Of a DNA stretch of 64,000 bases, positions 16,884 through 26,632 are shown in pieces. The stretch spans positions 310,001-374,000 of the forward strand of contig JACJVZ010000002.1 of the NCBI GenBank assembly GCA_020637445.1, in the 5' to 3' direction. The notes beneath the pieces were generated by a model. It did not search any database. It was given only the letters and a program-made list of their open reading frames with translations, and was not told the origin of the DNA. This DNA is from Calditrichota bacterium. Lineage in GTDB: Bacteria > Electryoneota > RPQS01. Both the position numbers and the translations under genes were made by a program. Position 1 is the first letter of the stretch. Every line of letters starts with the position of its first letter.

Positions 16884-18332
16884 TTATTTCATGAAAACGA
16901 TCTTCTGTGCAAACGAGTTGGTTTCGTTCCAAGCGCGTATGAAATATATCCCGCTGACAAGACTCGCCGGCGCGGAATATCTAAGCACAGAGTTTGAAAG
17001 TCTTCCGCGATGCAGCACGTCGACCTCGCGGCCCAAGATGTCGTACAGTGTAACCGTCAGCTCCGTGTTTATACGAACATTTATATTAATCGTAACGGAG
17101 CTATTGAAAGGATTGGGAAAAACGGACAGGTCGAAGTTTGATATTATTTGCGGTTCGCGAGGCTCGCTCGCCTCCATGATCTGACCCGAATCATAAAGAT
17201 TTCGCAAGTAGTCCGCTTTGCGAATCACGTCATTGGGATCGATTCCAAACACAACCGCTGTAACCACCGTGTCGACACTGCCGGGAGAAAGTTGGAAGTT
17301 GCCTGTGCCGAGGATGAAGTCACCGTCCGTAGGTTCAGGAGTCGGGGTGTCGAAGTTTCCGGGCGTGAGTCTTGACCAAAGCGCTGCGTCGTCATTCATG
17401 CGCACGGCCCCGGGAGGAGAAAAGAGTTCAAATGAAGTCACACCCAAGTCGGCGGGAGTCTTTAGAAACGTCGTTCCAATAGCTCCGACATTGATGCTGT
17501 CACTGAGGGGCACCCAACCCGGGCTGCCAATGTCGTCACTGTCAATTGTGATCGCAATCTCATGATCCGCGCTATAATAAAAGAGATCGTCAGCCGAGTC
17601 CTGACGACCGCCCACAAGAGTGCCTACAATTACGCCAAAACGCATTGAAAGGAAATTGATTACGCCGTCATTGTGAAAGACGTACATCAGGACTATCATG
17701 TCCTCAAGATCGGGTCCGAGGAACTCCAAGTACCTCCCCTCGACTCGCAATCCCAGTCCGCTGCGGGAAGTATCATTCGGAAAGGCAAAAAGAGTATCCG
17801 TTCCGCGTACCCGCCACTCCATGTCGGCGTTGTCATCCATCTGAAAATAGGCTTCCTGATCAGCCCATTGTTGCGCGTTCGGAAAATGGCCGAGCCAGTG
17901 GTTGCTCCAACTACTTGGCCACGTGTTCGGTTGGTCACTTCTTGCGATATGGGGAGTCTCTCCGGTATTCACGCGGTGGAATCCGGGCAACGGCTCAAAA
18001 CCCCAGAAGGCTCCGCCACCGGGAGGTCCGTCGGGGTTTCCGCGCGGACCGTAGCTTGTGCAAACAGAGCGAAGCGTGTCGCCTGAGGGATGGACAAATT
18101 CTACACCGAGCAAGGGAGAAAAGTCTCCCATGTACTCATCTCCGGTTCCTTGCGGCCATTCAAACGAGATTTCGCCGACGTTTCCCAGCAGGCCGTAATT
18201 GTAGAACGTTGTTCTAACGCGATTCTCGTTTAAGAGGTTTATCGCGCGATTTTGAATGGAACCGTACTGTGCGAAGGAAACCGATGCAAACAACAAGGCA
18301 GCAAATCCGATACTCCAGATGTGACGTGGCAT
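16884..18332 (-). CDS. type IX secretion cargo protein of unknown function
   Basis: The 482-residue protein starts with a signal peptide (MPRHIWSIGFAALLFASVSFA) and ends in a sorting domain with FPNPFN near residue 407, LYDILGREVDVL and SGIYFIRAW, as in type IX (Por) secretion cargo. The middle region is beta-rich and contains Asp-rich loops (DNADMEWRVRGTD, ADDLFYYSADHE) but no catalytic motif that I recognise. It is flanked by its own terminator and by a G-rich palindrome, so it is probably a single-gene unit. Confidence 0.87.
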   Translation of the reverse strand: MPRHIWSIGFAALLFASVSFAQYGSIQNRAINLLNENRVRTTFYNYGLLGNVGEISFEWPQGTGDEYMGDFSPLLGVEFVHPSGDTLRSVCTSYGPRGNPDGPPGGGAFWGFEPLPGFHRVNTGETPHIARSDQPNTWPSSWSNHWLGHFPNAQQWADQEAYFQMDDNADMEWRVRGTDTLFAFPNDTSRSGLGLRVEGRYLEFLGPDLEDMIVLMYVFHNDGVINFLSMRFGVIVGTLVGGRQDSADDLFYYSADHEIAITIDSDDIGSPGWVPLSDSINVGAIGTTFLKTPADLGVTSFELFSPPGAVRMNDDAALWSRLTPGNFDTPTPEPTDGDFILGTGNFQLSPGSVDTVVTAVVFGIDPNDVIRKADYLRNLYDSGQIMEASEPREPQIISNFDLSVFPNPFNSSVTININVRINTELTVTLYDILGREVDVLHRGRLSNSVLRYSAPASLVSGIYFIRAWNETNSFAQKIVFMK

Positions 18333-18401
18333 GACCGGGGCTCCTGATGGTGGGTTCTTTTAAGCAGGAAACAAGAGAGGGCTGAACTCATTAGAATTCA
18401 G

Positions 18402-18433
18402 CCCCCCTTTAATCCCCCTGTTTGGGGGAAATT
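18402..18433. repeat. G-rich palindromic dispersed repeat, copy C
   Basis: CCCCCCTTTAATCCCCC is followed by TGTTTGGGGGAAATTT. It is the reverse orientation of the family and may also act as a weak terminator for the CoA-transferase gene. Confidence 0.6.
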
Positions 18434-18438
18434 TGGTT

Positions 18439-19749
18439 TTAGATTAATTTGCGCTGCTCGGCGGCATACTTCAACTCTTCGCGGAACTTGGGATGCGCGA
18501 TTCTAATCAACGCATGCGCGCGTTCGCGAATGGTCTTGCCGTGAAGATAGGCGACGCCGTATTCCGTGACCACATAGTGTACGTCGGCACGGCTCGTGAC
18601 CACACCCGCGCCCGGTGACAAGACCGGAGTGACACGCGAAATCGTGCCGCTCTTGGCTGTGGATTCGAGCGCGATAATCGGCTTGCCCCCGTGACTGCGG
18701 GAAGCTCCGCGCACGAAGTCAACCTGTCCGCCAAATCCCGAGAAGATCGAGTGACCGATTGAATCCGAACAAACTTGCCCGGTCAAATCGACTTGCAGAG
18801 CGCTGTTGATCGAAATCATGTTGTCGTTGCGCGCAATCACGAACGGATCGTTCGTATGATCCACGGGACGGAACTCGACCAGCGGATTGCTCTTGACAAA
18901 GTCGTACAGCAATTTCGATCCGAGCACGAAGCTCGCGATCATTTTGTCTTTATGCAAATTCTTCGCGCGGCAATTGATGACGCCAGCATTTACAAGTTCC
19001 ACCGCACCGTCGGAGAACATCTCAGTGTGCATTCCGAGATCGCGCTTGTTGGTCAAGCTCGCCAACACCGCGTCGGGAATCGCGCCGATACCCAATTGCA
19101 GACATGCGCCGTTGGGAACAAGTTCGGCACAGAACAAACCGATCAGCTTTTCGGCGTCGCTGGGTTTCTTACGCGGCAACTCGGGCAGCGGGTGGTCATA
19201 CTGAACCATCGACCTGAAAACGGACTTGTGCAAGAAATTCTCGCCGTACACCCGCGGCATCTCTTCGTTGACCAATGCAATCACGTTTTTGGAATGACGG
19301 ACGGCTTCGAGCGTACACGCGCAGTCGATGCCGAGGCTGCAGAAACCGTGATGGTCGGGCGGCGTCACTTGCACCAAAGTGGTGTCAATCTTTAGCGCGC
19401 CGCTTCGGATAAGTTCGGGAATTTCGGACAAAAATATGGGGGTATAGTCCCCGCGGCCTTCGTTGATCGCGGCACGGACATTGGCACCGGTAAAGAGGGC
19501 GTTGGTCCGGAAACTCTTTTCCATGCCGGGGTCGGCATAAGGTGCCGGGCCAAAAGTCATCAAATGCGCGACTTCAACGCCTTCCAACTCGGCCCCGCGC
19601 GCGGCGAGAGCTTCAACTAATAATTGAGGTACTGCTAAACCCGATCCGACAAAAACGCGATCATTTGATGCTACGCAACGCAACGCATCTATCGCTTTCT
19701 CCAGCAGTTCGGGGGGCGCTACTGGAGCTTCTGCAATATGCGAACTCAT
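18439..19749 (-). CDS. acetyl-CoA hydrolase/CoA-transferase family protein (4-hydroxybutyrate CoA-transferase type)
   Basis: At 436 residues this matches the acetyl-CoA hydrolase/transferase family. It has the PDHHGFCSLG motif near residue 130, the active-site glutamate motif GMHTEMFSDG near 235 (the Glu forms the CoA thioester intermediate), the FGGQVDFVRGA loop near 345 and VVTEYGVAYLHGKT near 395. Family members move CoA between acetyl-CoA and carboxylates such as 4-hydroxybutyrate, butyrate or succinate; the substrate cannot be read here. It is cytosolic and appears monocistronic. Confidence 0.9.
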   Translation of the reverse strand: MSSHIAEAPVAPPELLEKAIDALRCVASNDRVFVGSGLAVPQLLVEALAARGAELEGVEVAHLMTFGPAPYADPGMEKSFRTNALFTGANVRAAINEGRGDYTPIFLSEIPELIRSGALKIDTTLVQVTPPDHHGFCSLGIDCACTLEAVRHSKNVIALVNEEMPRVYGENFLHKSVFRSMVQYDHPLPELPRKKPSDAEKLIGLFCAELVPNGACLQLGIGAIPDAVLASLTNKRDLGMHTEMFSDGAVELVNAGVINCRAKNLHKDKMIASFVLGSKLLYDFVKSNPLVEFRPVDHTNDPFVIARNDNMISINSALQVDLTGQVCSDSIGHSIFSGFGGQVDFVRGASRSHGGKPIIALESTAKSGTISRVTPVLSPGAGVVTSRADVHYVVTEYGVAYLHGKTIRERAHALIRIAHPKFREELKYAAEQRKLI

Positions 19750-19923
19750 GTCCTGCTTTTTCCTTATGTTATAACACCGCAGGAAATTGACTAACTACAT
19801 CAAATTTCCACTGCGGGAACTTATTGTCATAGTTGCGATTGTAATTTATAGGCAATTGCAACTCGCACTCCAAAATACGCAATTGCTCGCAATTTTTCAA
19901 CGCGAATTTTTCGGAGGTTTGTC
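19750..19923. promoter_or_regulatory. divergent intergenic region with GCAATTGC repeats
   Basis: The AT-rich gap between the CoA-transferase and the universal stress protein contains GGCAATTGCA (19851-19860), CGCAATTGCT (19879-19888) and GCAATTTTT (19890-19898), spaced about 28 and 11 bases. These could be operator half-sites for either gene. A ribosome-binding site CGGAGG lies 5-6 bases before the stress-protein ATG. Confidence 0.35.
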
Positions 19924-20376
19924 ATGCTTGACTTCCGCCTTATACTCAGCCCGATTGACTTTTCTGAGTCGTCATACCGTGCACTCCGTACTGCGGATGA
20001 ACTCGCGCGGCGCTACAATGCCGACTTGCACGTGCTGCACGTGGTTCCGCCCGTACCCTTAGTGGAATTGCCACCCGCGTCGGGAGGCGCGTCGTTTGAC
20101 GTAAAACAGTATGAAACCGAGCTGATGAAAAGCTATCAGCAATCGCTCGATGAAGCGATCAAGAAGTTTGTGAAACCCGACATCCGGGTTACTAAACATC
20201 TCGAAATGGGCGATCCCGCACATGAGATCGTGCTGGTCGCAGAAAAGATCAAACCGGACGTGATCGTGATTGCGACTCACGGACGAACTGGACTCAAGAG
20301 GTTCTTGTTCGGCTCCGTTGCGGAAGCTGTAGTAAGGCGCTCGCCCTGCGCGGTGCTGACGATACCTGCGCATTAG
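19924..20376 (+). CDS. universal stress protein (UspA family)
   Basis: A single 150-residue Usp domain. It begins with ILSPIDFSESSYRALRTA and contains the ATP-binding signature THGRTGLKRFLFGSVAEAVV (the G-2X-G-9X-G-S pattern) near residue 118, ending SPCAVLTIPAH. The complete motif indicates an ATP-binding member of the family. Usp proteins accumulate under stress and starvation; the exact partner is not evident. It is on the plus strand, divergent from the CoA-transferase, and closed by a strong terminator. Confidence 0.93.
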   Translation: MLDFRLILSPIDFSESSYRALRTADELARRYNADLHVLHVVPPVPLVELPPASGGASFDVKQYETELMKSYQQSLDEAIKKFVKPDIRVTKHLEMGDPAHEIVLVAEKIKPDVIVIATHGRTGLKRFLFGSVAEAVVRRSPCAVLTIPAH

Positions 20377-20499
20377 CCGGTTGATATTACACGTGACAAA
20401 TTGCTGACTTCGCTTTCTGCGAGTCAGGATGCATACGGCGTTCTCCGCCCAAGCAATACTTGATCAAACCCGGATTCCTTCAGGGCTCATGTGAAATAG

Positions 20500-20528
20500 A
20501 AAAGCCCCTCTTGTGAGGGGCTTTTTTG
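20500..20528. terminator. bidirectional rho-independent terminator
   Basis: Arms AAAAGCCCCTC and GAGGGGCTTTT with loop TTGT, followed by TTG. It serves the converging universal stress protein and SurA-type genes. Confidence 0.85.
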
Positions 20529-20547
20529 TTCCTGTGCGGATACAGTC

Positions 20548-21819
20548 TTAGCTCTTGCGTTCCACGTAAGTTTCCTGCGCCAGTTTTTCAAGCCACTTTC
20601 GGAATTCCTCGTCTTGCTTTTTGGCCAGTGCCATTTGCTCGATGCGGCTGAAGTCTTCCTCCAATGTAATTGCGCGGGAATAAACGCGATCTGTAACCTT
20701 GACGATGTGAACACCGAATATCGTACGGAAAGGATCCGTGTACTCGCCTTTCTTTTTGCCCTCAAGCGGAGCTTTGAACTCTTCCGGGAGTTCGGCGGGA
20801 CTAAACCAACCCAAATCGCCGCCATTGGCTGCGGTTTTTGTGTCGGCCGAGAGATTAAGAGCGAGCTCCACAAAATCATCGCCGTTGCGAAGTCTTACAA
20901 CTAAGGACTCTGCCTCGGCCATGGTAGCGGCTTCGTCGACGGAATCGGGTTCGACTTTGAAGAGTATGTGGTTGGTGTTGATTTTTTCACCGGTGCGCTC
21001 ATTCAAGCGAATCAAGTGCACTCCAAAAGGCGAGACAACGGGTTCGCTGATTTCTCCGGGTTCGAGTGCGTAGGCGACTGCTTCATATTCGGGCACAAGA
21101 TCACCGCGGTTGGTCGTGCCAAGTTTTCCGCCGTTTGCCGCCGAACCCGTATCGTCGGAGTAGCGCGACGCGTATTCTTCGAACGTAATCTCGCCGGAGA
21201 GAATTACTTGACGGGCCGAATCGGCGCGGGCAATCGCGGATTGGATTGAAGATTCCGAAACCCTGTCCTGCAAGAGGATATGTGCGAGACGAATCGCGTC
21301 ACGCAGAGGCGGAACGGAGTCCTTGATTGCATTCCAGAATTCCACCACTTCGCTGCGCGAGACCTTCACATTCGCCATGTGTTGATGGCGCATGCGCTCG
21401 ATGAGCAGGGTTTCCTCGACTAACGGACGGAATTGCCGTTTGATTTTGCTCAGCGGCATGCCGTAGTATGATTCGAGTTTGTCCTGCCCGCCAACTTGAT
21501 CCATCAAGTTCTTGATGCGCCCGTCCAACTCGCGGTCCACTTCCTTTTGCGTCACGGTGATCGAATCGGCGCGCGCGCGTGTGAGCAGCAGTTTCTGCGC
21601 GATTAGGTCGTCCAACACTTGCGACGAAAGCTGTGTCAATTGTTCCTGCGACAGCGAATCAAGGTTCGCTTCCGTGCCCATCGTGTATTGCATGTACTGC
21701 AAAACCTCTGACTCGAGAATGATCTCGTCGTCCACGACGGCGACGACCCGGTCAATTACTTCTTCCGCATTCGCAAACATGACGCAGGCGAGTATCGCCG
21801 CGACCAGCAGTCTTATCAT
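20548..21819 (-). CDS. SurA-type periplasmic peptidyl-prolyl isomerase with two parvulin domains
   Basis: The 423-residue protein has a signal peptide (MIRLLVAAILACVMFANA), a SurA N-terminal chaperone domain (VDRVVAVVDDEIILESEV onward, about 20-150), and two parvulin domains (about 178-270 and 283-392), each with the GG.LG motif (ANGGKLGTTNRGD, ANGGDLGWFSPAE) and a FGVH(L/I) strand. It should bind unfolded outer-membrane proteins in the periplasm. Its ATG overlaps the TGA of the upstream gene (ATGA), and it is the last gene of the block beginning with mfd. Confidence 0.93.
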   Translation of the reverse strand: MIRLLVAAILACVMFANAEEVIDRVVAVVDDEIILESEVLQYMQYTMGTEANLDSLSQEQLTQLSSQVLDDLIAQKLLLTRARADSITVTQKEVDRELDGRIKNLMDQVGGQDKLESYYGMPLSKIKRQFRPLVEETLLIERMRHQHMANVKVSRSEVVEFWNAIKDSVPPLRDAIRLAHILLQDRVSESSIQSAIARADSARQVILSGEITFEEYASRYSDDTGSAANGGKLGTTNRGDLVPEYEAVAYALEPGEISEPVVSPFGVHLIRLNERTGEKINTNHILFKVEPDSVDEAATMAEAESLVVRLRNGDDFVELALNLSADTKTAANGGDLGWFSPAELPEEFKAPLEGKKKGEYTDPFRTIFGVHIVKVTDRVYSRAITLEEDFSRIEQMALAKKQDEEFRKWLEKLAQETYVERKS

Positions 21820-22601
21820 TTAGATTCACCCATTATCTTCGGCTGATAGCGGCTGCGCAAATCGTTGTCCAGCCGCTCTTGTCTTCTTTGACTCTGCTCT
21901 GTCAAGAGCTGTTCCCGAATTTCACCGCGCACCGCGTCGAGACCGAGCTGTGCTCCTTTCGGATATACTTCATGCAAACGCACGAGTCGATATCCTTCAC
22001 CAAACGGCAAGACTTGTGTCAGACCACCCGGCTCGGTGTTGCGCACGCCGTAGAGCAGGGGAGGGTCCAGCTCCTCGGCGGAGGCCAACCAGCGGCCTTC
22101 CCAGATGACAAAACCTGAACGGAGATTTGCTGTGTCCGCTTGCTGCAGCGCACGACGAAAAACCTTCAGCGAATCTTCAGACTCACACCAGAAGCTCTCT
22201 ATCAAATAGCTGTCCGTCGGACGCTTGAATTCGTCTTGGTGTCCCGCGTAGTAGGCCGCAATCAGCGAGTCTGAAATTTCCGGCGACGGTTGACGCGAAA
22301 GCAGAATCGCACGGTAGTATTGGTTCGCGATCTCACGCTCTTTTAGGACATACTCGGGATTCTCGCGCAGCTTTGCCGACTCAATTTCCTGCTCGAGCAT
22401 GGCCATGTCCAACCACTTGGACAGCATGAGCTGCCGTTCGTCGGTACCGAGACTGTCGAGATTTTCACCAGACCATTCCTTGAATCCCTCGCGAGTCAAC
22501 TTGCGGTTTCCCGCCTCGGCGACGACTCCGCTGCTATCTGTCTTTGTGCAGCCGGCGATCAAAAGCAGACCAAACAGCGCAAACCAAAGTTTATTGATCA
22601 C
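21816..22601 (-). CDS. SurA/PrsA-like lipoprotein without recognisable isomerase domain
   Basis: A 261-residue product with a GTG start at 22601, chosen because it directly precedes a lipoprotein signal (VINKLWFALFGLLLIAGC). It shares the layout of PrsA/SurA chaperones (AGNRKLTREGFKEW, helical region, EIANQYYRAILLS) but the parvulin core is degenerate: no GG.LGW motif is seen. It is likely a chaperone-like member of the same assembly pathway. The gene overlaps the upstream parvulin gene by 11 bases and the downstream SurA gene by four. Confidence 0.8.
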   Translation of the reverse strand: MINKLWFALFGLLLIAGCTKTDSSGVVAEAGNRKLTREGFKEWSGENLDSLGTDERQLMLSKWLDMAMLEQEIESAKLRENPEYVLKEREIANQYYRAILLSRQPSPEISDSLIAAYYAGHQDEFKRPTDSYLIESFWCESEDSLKVFRRALQQADTANLRSGFVIWEGRWLASAEELDPPLLYGVRNTEPGGLTQVLPFGEGYRLVRLHEVYPKGAQLGLDAVRGEIREQLLTEQSQRRQERLDNDLRSRYQPKIMGESK

Positions 22602-24330
22602 GTGCGGCGCGTTCCTGCCGCTCGGGAGGCAGCGGCCACATGGTCTTAAGTTTCTCTTCATCAATCTTCAATGGATAGCGAGAAAAGAGCATCTTTTCGA
22701 GATCGTCCTGCAACTGCTTCGTGCGAATAGTCCGGTTCTCCCGGCGCGCCTCGTTCTTGGCTTCTTCCCATGTCATCGTGCGGGAAGGTATGATATCCAA
22801 CAACTGCACGACCGAGAAATTCTTGCCGATCTTCACGACTTCGGAAACGTCGCCGACTTTCTCCAAGCGGAAAGCGGTTTTTCCGATTAGGCCGAACCGT
22901 TTTTCTTCGAACGGTCCGATGCGGCCCGAGTCACGCTTGGTTGATTCCTTCTCGTTGAATTGCCATGCGAGCTTTTGGAAATTCTCGCCTTTCATCGCAC
23001 GGTCGCGCACGCGTTCTGCCTTGCTGCTGTCGTCCTTAATGAAGATTTCGCGAATCGTGCGAGTTTCCGGCTGAATGAAATCCTGCAAGTGTGATTCGTA
23101 ATAGGCTTTGTCCGAGTTTTCGTCCAACTCGAGCTTGTCGGTGATATCGACCTTTTCGACTAACCGCTCGATTGCGGATTTCTTCTGTTGAACGACCGCG
23201 GGGTCATCCATGGCGCGTTTGACGAATCCTTCTTTGGCCGCTTTGTCTTCGAGAAACTGCGGCTCGCAAATCGCGTTCACGAGATCTTTTACTGACTGCG
23301 GATTTTTCCAGTCCACGCGATAGGCATTGCCGCCGACCTTTTGAATCATGTCATCAACCGTGACCGTTCCCAGCTTGTGCGTTGCGGCGACTTCCTTTTT
23401 CTGTTCGGCTGTGAAGACCGGACCGAGCTCCTGATTGAGCGGCGTTTGCGGATCGTTCAATTTGTCCGTGAACATCTTCAGCACGTTGTCTTCGAGTTTC
23501 AGGCCGTATTCGTCGTGCAGAGCATCGACGTATTCGCGGGCCTTTTCCGAGAGTTTTTGTGATTCGACGTCGCGAAGGCGGCCGGCGATTTCTTCTTTGG
23601 ACTCTTCAAAAGGCTTGCGGCCTTCAACTTGGCGAACCGAATCCACCATGATCAAGTGCCAACCGAACGGAGACTCGACCGGGCCGGCGAGTTTATGCGG
23701 CTCGGCTTTCCATGCTGCGCGCTGGAACTCATCGACCATGCGGCCCCACGGAAACCAACCAAGATCCCCGGAGTCTGCTGCGGTCGTCGCGTCTTCGCTC
23801 AACTGTTTGGCGGCCGCTTTGAAATCGAGACCCTTTTCAATCGCGGTCTTGATCGAGTCGATGCGGGCCTTCAAACGCGCTTTGTCGGCGTCGGTCGTAT
23901 CGGCTGCGCTCTTCTTAATCAGAATATGCCGTGCCGAAATTTCCTTAGCGGAGTTGTCGTAAAAATCCTTGACCATGTCGTCTGTGATCACGGCGTCGAT
24001 GATTTTCTCGGTGTAGAGCAGATCGAGTGCGCGGCGCTTGGCGGCGTTCTCGATTCCCTGTGCAATTTCGACGTTTTCGTCGTAATGGCGCGCGAGACCT
24101 TCTTGATACTTGGCCTCTTCGAGTGCCATGTCGGTTAGAATCTTCTTGCGTTCTTCGAGGGTTCGTTGCTGGATGTTCTCGTCCGTACGGAACTGCATGA
24201 GCATCGCGTCACGGTATTGCTGTTCCGTGATGATCTCGTTGCCTACTTTGGCGATGTAAGGTTCTTGCTTCTTGCAGCCGGCGACGATTACGATTGCGAT
24301 CAAGCCGAGCAGCATGAGGTAGCGTTGCAT
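22591..24330 (-). CDS. parvulin-type peptidyl-prolyl isomerase lipoprotein (PrsA/PpiD-like)
   Basis: The 579-residue protein has a lipobox (IVAGC, Cys at 19) and an N-terminal helical chaperone region (GNEIITEQQYRDAML), a parvulin domain at about 140-250 (ISARHILIKK, DSGDLGWFPWGRM, SPFGWHLIMVDS) and a second, more divergent one near 430-540 (RTIREIFIKDD, RDSGRIGPF). The ATG at 24330 starts the signal sequence; a longer frame into the GNAT gene is rejected. It begins 14 bases after the GNAT gene stop. The likely role is folding of outer-membrane or secreted proteins. Confidence 0.9.
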   Translation of the reverse strand: MQRYLMLLGLIAIVIVAGCKKQEPYIAKVGNEIITEQQYRDAMLMQFRTDENIQQRTLEERKKILTDMALEEAKYQEGLARHYDENVEIAQGIENAAKRRALDLLYTEKIIDAVITDDMVKDFYDNSAKEISARHILIKKSAADTTDADKARLKARIDSIKTAIEKGLDFKAAAKQLSEDATTAADSGDLGWFPWGRMVDEFQRAAWKAEPHKLAGPVESPFGWHLIMVDSVRQVEGRKPFEESKEEIAGRLRDVESQKLSEKAREYVDALHDEYGLKLEDNVLKMFTDKLNDPQTPLNQELGPVFTAEQKKEVAATHKLGTVTVDDMIQKVGGNAYRVDWKNPQSVKDLVNAICEPQFLEDKAAKEGFVKRAMDDPAVVQQKKSAIERLVEKVDITDKLELDENSDKAYYESHLQDFIQPETRTIREIFIKDDSSKAERVRDRAMKGENFQKLAWQFNEKESTKRDSGRIGPFEEKRFGLIGKTAFRLEKVGDVSEVVKIGKNFSVVQLLDIIPSRTMTWEEAKNEARRENRTIRTKQLQDDLEKMLFSRYPLKIDEEKLKTMWPLPPERQERAARDQ

Positions 24331-24344
24331 TTTCTTCGATCCGT

Positions 24345-24785
24345 TTATGTTTGTTTCAGATTCAAGACAAAGTGATAACTCGTGATGTTCATCCCATGTT
24401 TCAGGTAGAACCTGTGGGCGTCCCAACGACCAGCATGTGTGCCGCTGTCCAGATGCACCGCATCGAGTCGCTGTTTCCGCGCCTGATTCACGATATAATT
24501 GAACAAATGGTCAGCAACCCCCTGTCCACGGTGGGTCTGTGCCGTGACCAAGTCATCAATATACAAAACTTTTCCCCAATGTAACATCTCAACCGGGCGA
24601 TATCCGGCCACCCCGGCCACATTCCCGCCAGAGACCTCTACATATATAAGGAGGTAATCTTGGCTATCGGCCTGTCTTTGGGCTTGCGCGATGAATTGTT
24701 CTTCGGTGAGGTGCGGCCGGAGTTCGTGGACAACAGGATAGATGCGGCGCAGGTCGTTGGGAGTGGAAGCACTGTGAATGGTCAA
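24345..24785 (-). CDS. GNAT family N-acetyltransferase
   Basis: A 146-residue GNAT protein with the acetyl-CoA loop VTAQTHRGQGVADHLFNYI (R/Q-x-x-G-x-G/A motif) near residue 85 and the C-terminal RFYLKHGMNITSYHFVL strand-helix. The probable start is a TTG at 24785, which overlaps the upstream TGA (TTGA); the longer frame would run into the preceding gene. The substrate is unknown. Its position between secreted-protein genes and the chaperone genes suggests co-transcription rather than a shared pathway. Confidence 0.85.
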   Translation of the reverse strand: MTIHSASTPNDLRRIYPVVHELRPHLTEEQFIAQAQRQADSQDYLLIYVEVSGGNVAGVAGYRPVEMLHWGKVLYIDDLVTAQTHRGQGVADHLFNYIVNQARKQRLDAVHLDSGTHAGRWDAHRFYLKHGMNITSYHFVLNLKQT

Positions 24786-26632
24786 CGAGTGAATATTCTC
24801 TTGACTTGAAGGGTGTAGGGGCCGGGGCCGAAAGCTCCGGTGGGAGCGAAAGCAAAGGTTGTATCGGACGTCGTGCCGATCAGAAAATAACCGCCAAAGT
24901 CCAGCGGGAATTCCCAAATCTCGTAGTGGTCGTCGTAGTAGTCGCCGCTCCAATAGAGATGAAGCATATCGTCACCCATGATGATAGAAACGTCGTGCAG
25001 CAGCGAATCGACAATCCCCCACTCCTGAGAAAGCTGCGAAATGTTTCCCGCCATATCGCGCGCGCGCACAGCGAACCGATAGCGGTCGAGCGGAGCCGTC
25101 AGTGTGTAGACTCGCTGGCTTACGATGTTCTGATCACTCATCGGTTCGTAGGGAACTGCCGACGTTCTCGTAACGGACGGCGAAGCCGCGGAAATCGCGA
25201 CCGTGTCGTAGAATATCTCGTACGTGTCAAAATGCTGATCATAAGCGCGCGGTTCCCAATTCACTCGGACGCTCGTCGGGCCCGTCTCAACGACGCTGCT
25301 GATCTCGACGGCCTGCGGAGCGGTCGTATCCGGAGTGTCGTGCCACGTCAACATCGAATCGACGGCGTTTATGAATGTGGAGTAGTATTCCACCACCACT
25401 CGAAAATTGGACAGCAGCGCGGGCGGAGAACCGGGCAGCCAGCGCGCGAAATCGTGCGGCACCCAGAGTACGTCCGGATATTCGTCCAACTCAATATGAA
25501 TGAAGTTTTCCGTGTCAAAGAGATTGTCGTGCGGGTCGTGGCAATAAAGCGCTTGCTGATTTTCGAGCGCGCCGATATAGTCATTGATCGACGCAATCGT
25601 CACAGTGTCTTCGCCGAAAAACGAGTATTGCGGAGAACACCACAGTGTGATATACTGGTTTATCGACGTAAGTATGCTTTCGTCTCCGTCCACTCCTTGC
25701 ACGGGATAGCGGCCCAACGCATGAACAAAATCTCGATGCAAACCAACGTCGCGCAACGGCATATTGGGGGACGCGTCGTAGCGGTATGCGCTGACTTGCA
25801 TATCGCCGAGCGCCGGATGTTCGTCCAAGTCATACGAATGCAACTGAATGACCAAGAACGGCGACACCGGCGGCGTATCCCAATTGTCTTTGGCGACTTC
25901 TGTCAAGACTTGAAACGGGTGGCGGCCGTTGCGTGAGGGATCGGAAAAAGATAAAGAGTTCGTGTACGTTCCCTGCGTCGAATCCCACATCACCTCGCGC
26001 CCCGCGCCCGCAATCATCAAGATATTGAATCCGTCGCGCACATAAATTTCCGTCGCGATCGGCGGAGCCATGTAGTCATCCTGCGGATGCGGAATCTGAA
26101 TGATCGTGTACGGATGGCGCGGCGCGGGATTAAACACAAACACTCCCCACCCCCGGTGAAATCCGCCAATTACGTCGTTCGCGGGGTCCGCGTCCCCGTT
26201 AACATCTACGAATACTGAATCGATCCGCTCGCGGATAATAAAGTGTTCGCGCCCAGTTGTGTCGTCCACCAAGTGTGCCAACTCATAATTCCATTGCGCG
26301 TCATAAAGTGCAAGCATCGAGTCGACACTTCCCCACTCATTGTCAATCGCAAACTGAAACACCTGTCTCCACCGAGCCAGTGTCGTATCTCCGGCTGTGG
26401 TGTTCGGAATGTACGTGAAGCCGCCGAAGTCGTTGGTTTGCGGATCGAGATTGTCGGGACCGTAATCGTTGTAGTCCGGACGAACGACATTCTCTGATAC
26501 ATGCGACAGCCAATTGTCGTAAGCACACGTCGAACAAGTGTCCAACATAAACCCATACAGCGAACCGGTTTCTTCTACCATTGCGCATGCGGCGACAGGC
26601 AAGCACAACAGGATGAACACGCGGCGAATCAT
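24782..26632 (-). CDS. secreted protein of unknown function, tandem paralogue 2
   Basis: A 616-residue protein with a signal peptide (MIRRVFILLCLPVAACA) and landmarks shared with the preceding gene: DTCSTCAYDNW near residue 31, NDYGP near 56, NDVIGGF..GWGVFVF, AGAGREVMWDS near 215, RHPFQVL, VIQLHSYD near 265, DTENFIHIELDEYPD near 380, and a fibronectin III-like domain near 455-545 with VNWEPRAYDQHFDTYEIFYDT. The clustered His/Asp/Glu motifs hint at a metal-dependent hydrolase, but I do not recognise the family. There is no YPNPFN sorting domain. Its ATG overlaps the paralogue's TGA. Confidence 0.82.
   Translation of the reverse strand: MIRRVFILLCLPVAACAMVEETGSLYGFMLDTCSTCAYDNWLSHVSENVVRPDYNDYGPDNLDPQTNDFGGFTYIPNTTAGDTTLARWRQVFQFAIDNEWGSVDSMLALYDAQWNYELAHLVDDTTGREHFIIRERIDSVFVDVNGDADPANDVIGGFHRGWGVFVFNPAPRHPYTIIQIPHPQDDYMAPPIATEIYVRDGFNILMIAGAGREVMWDSTQGTYTNSLSFSDPSRNGRHPFQVLTEVAKDNWDTPPVSPFLVIQLHSYDLDEHPALGDMQVSAYRYDASPNMPLRDVGLHRDFVHALGRYPVQGVDGDESILTSINQYITLWCSPQYSFFGEDTVTIASINDYIGALENQQALYCHDPHDNLFDTENFIHIELDEYPDVLWVPHDFARWLPGSPPALLSNFRVVVEYYSTFINAVDSMLTWHDTPDTTAPQAVEISSVVETGPTSVRVNWEPRAYDQHFDTYEIFYDTVAISAASPSVTRTSAVPYEPMSDQNIVSQRVYTLTAPLDRYRFAVRARDMAGNISQLSQEWGIVDSLLHDVSIIMGDDMLHLYWSGDYYDDHYEIWEFPLDFGGYFLIGTTSDTTFAFAPTGAFGPGPYTLQVKRIFTR

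Noticed and set aside
24806..25936. Long plus-strand ORF of 376 codons opposite the secreted paralogue
   Set aside because: Its codon composition (Arg/Val/His-rich) is that of an antisense shadow of a well-supported minus-strand gene.
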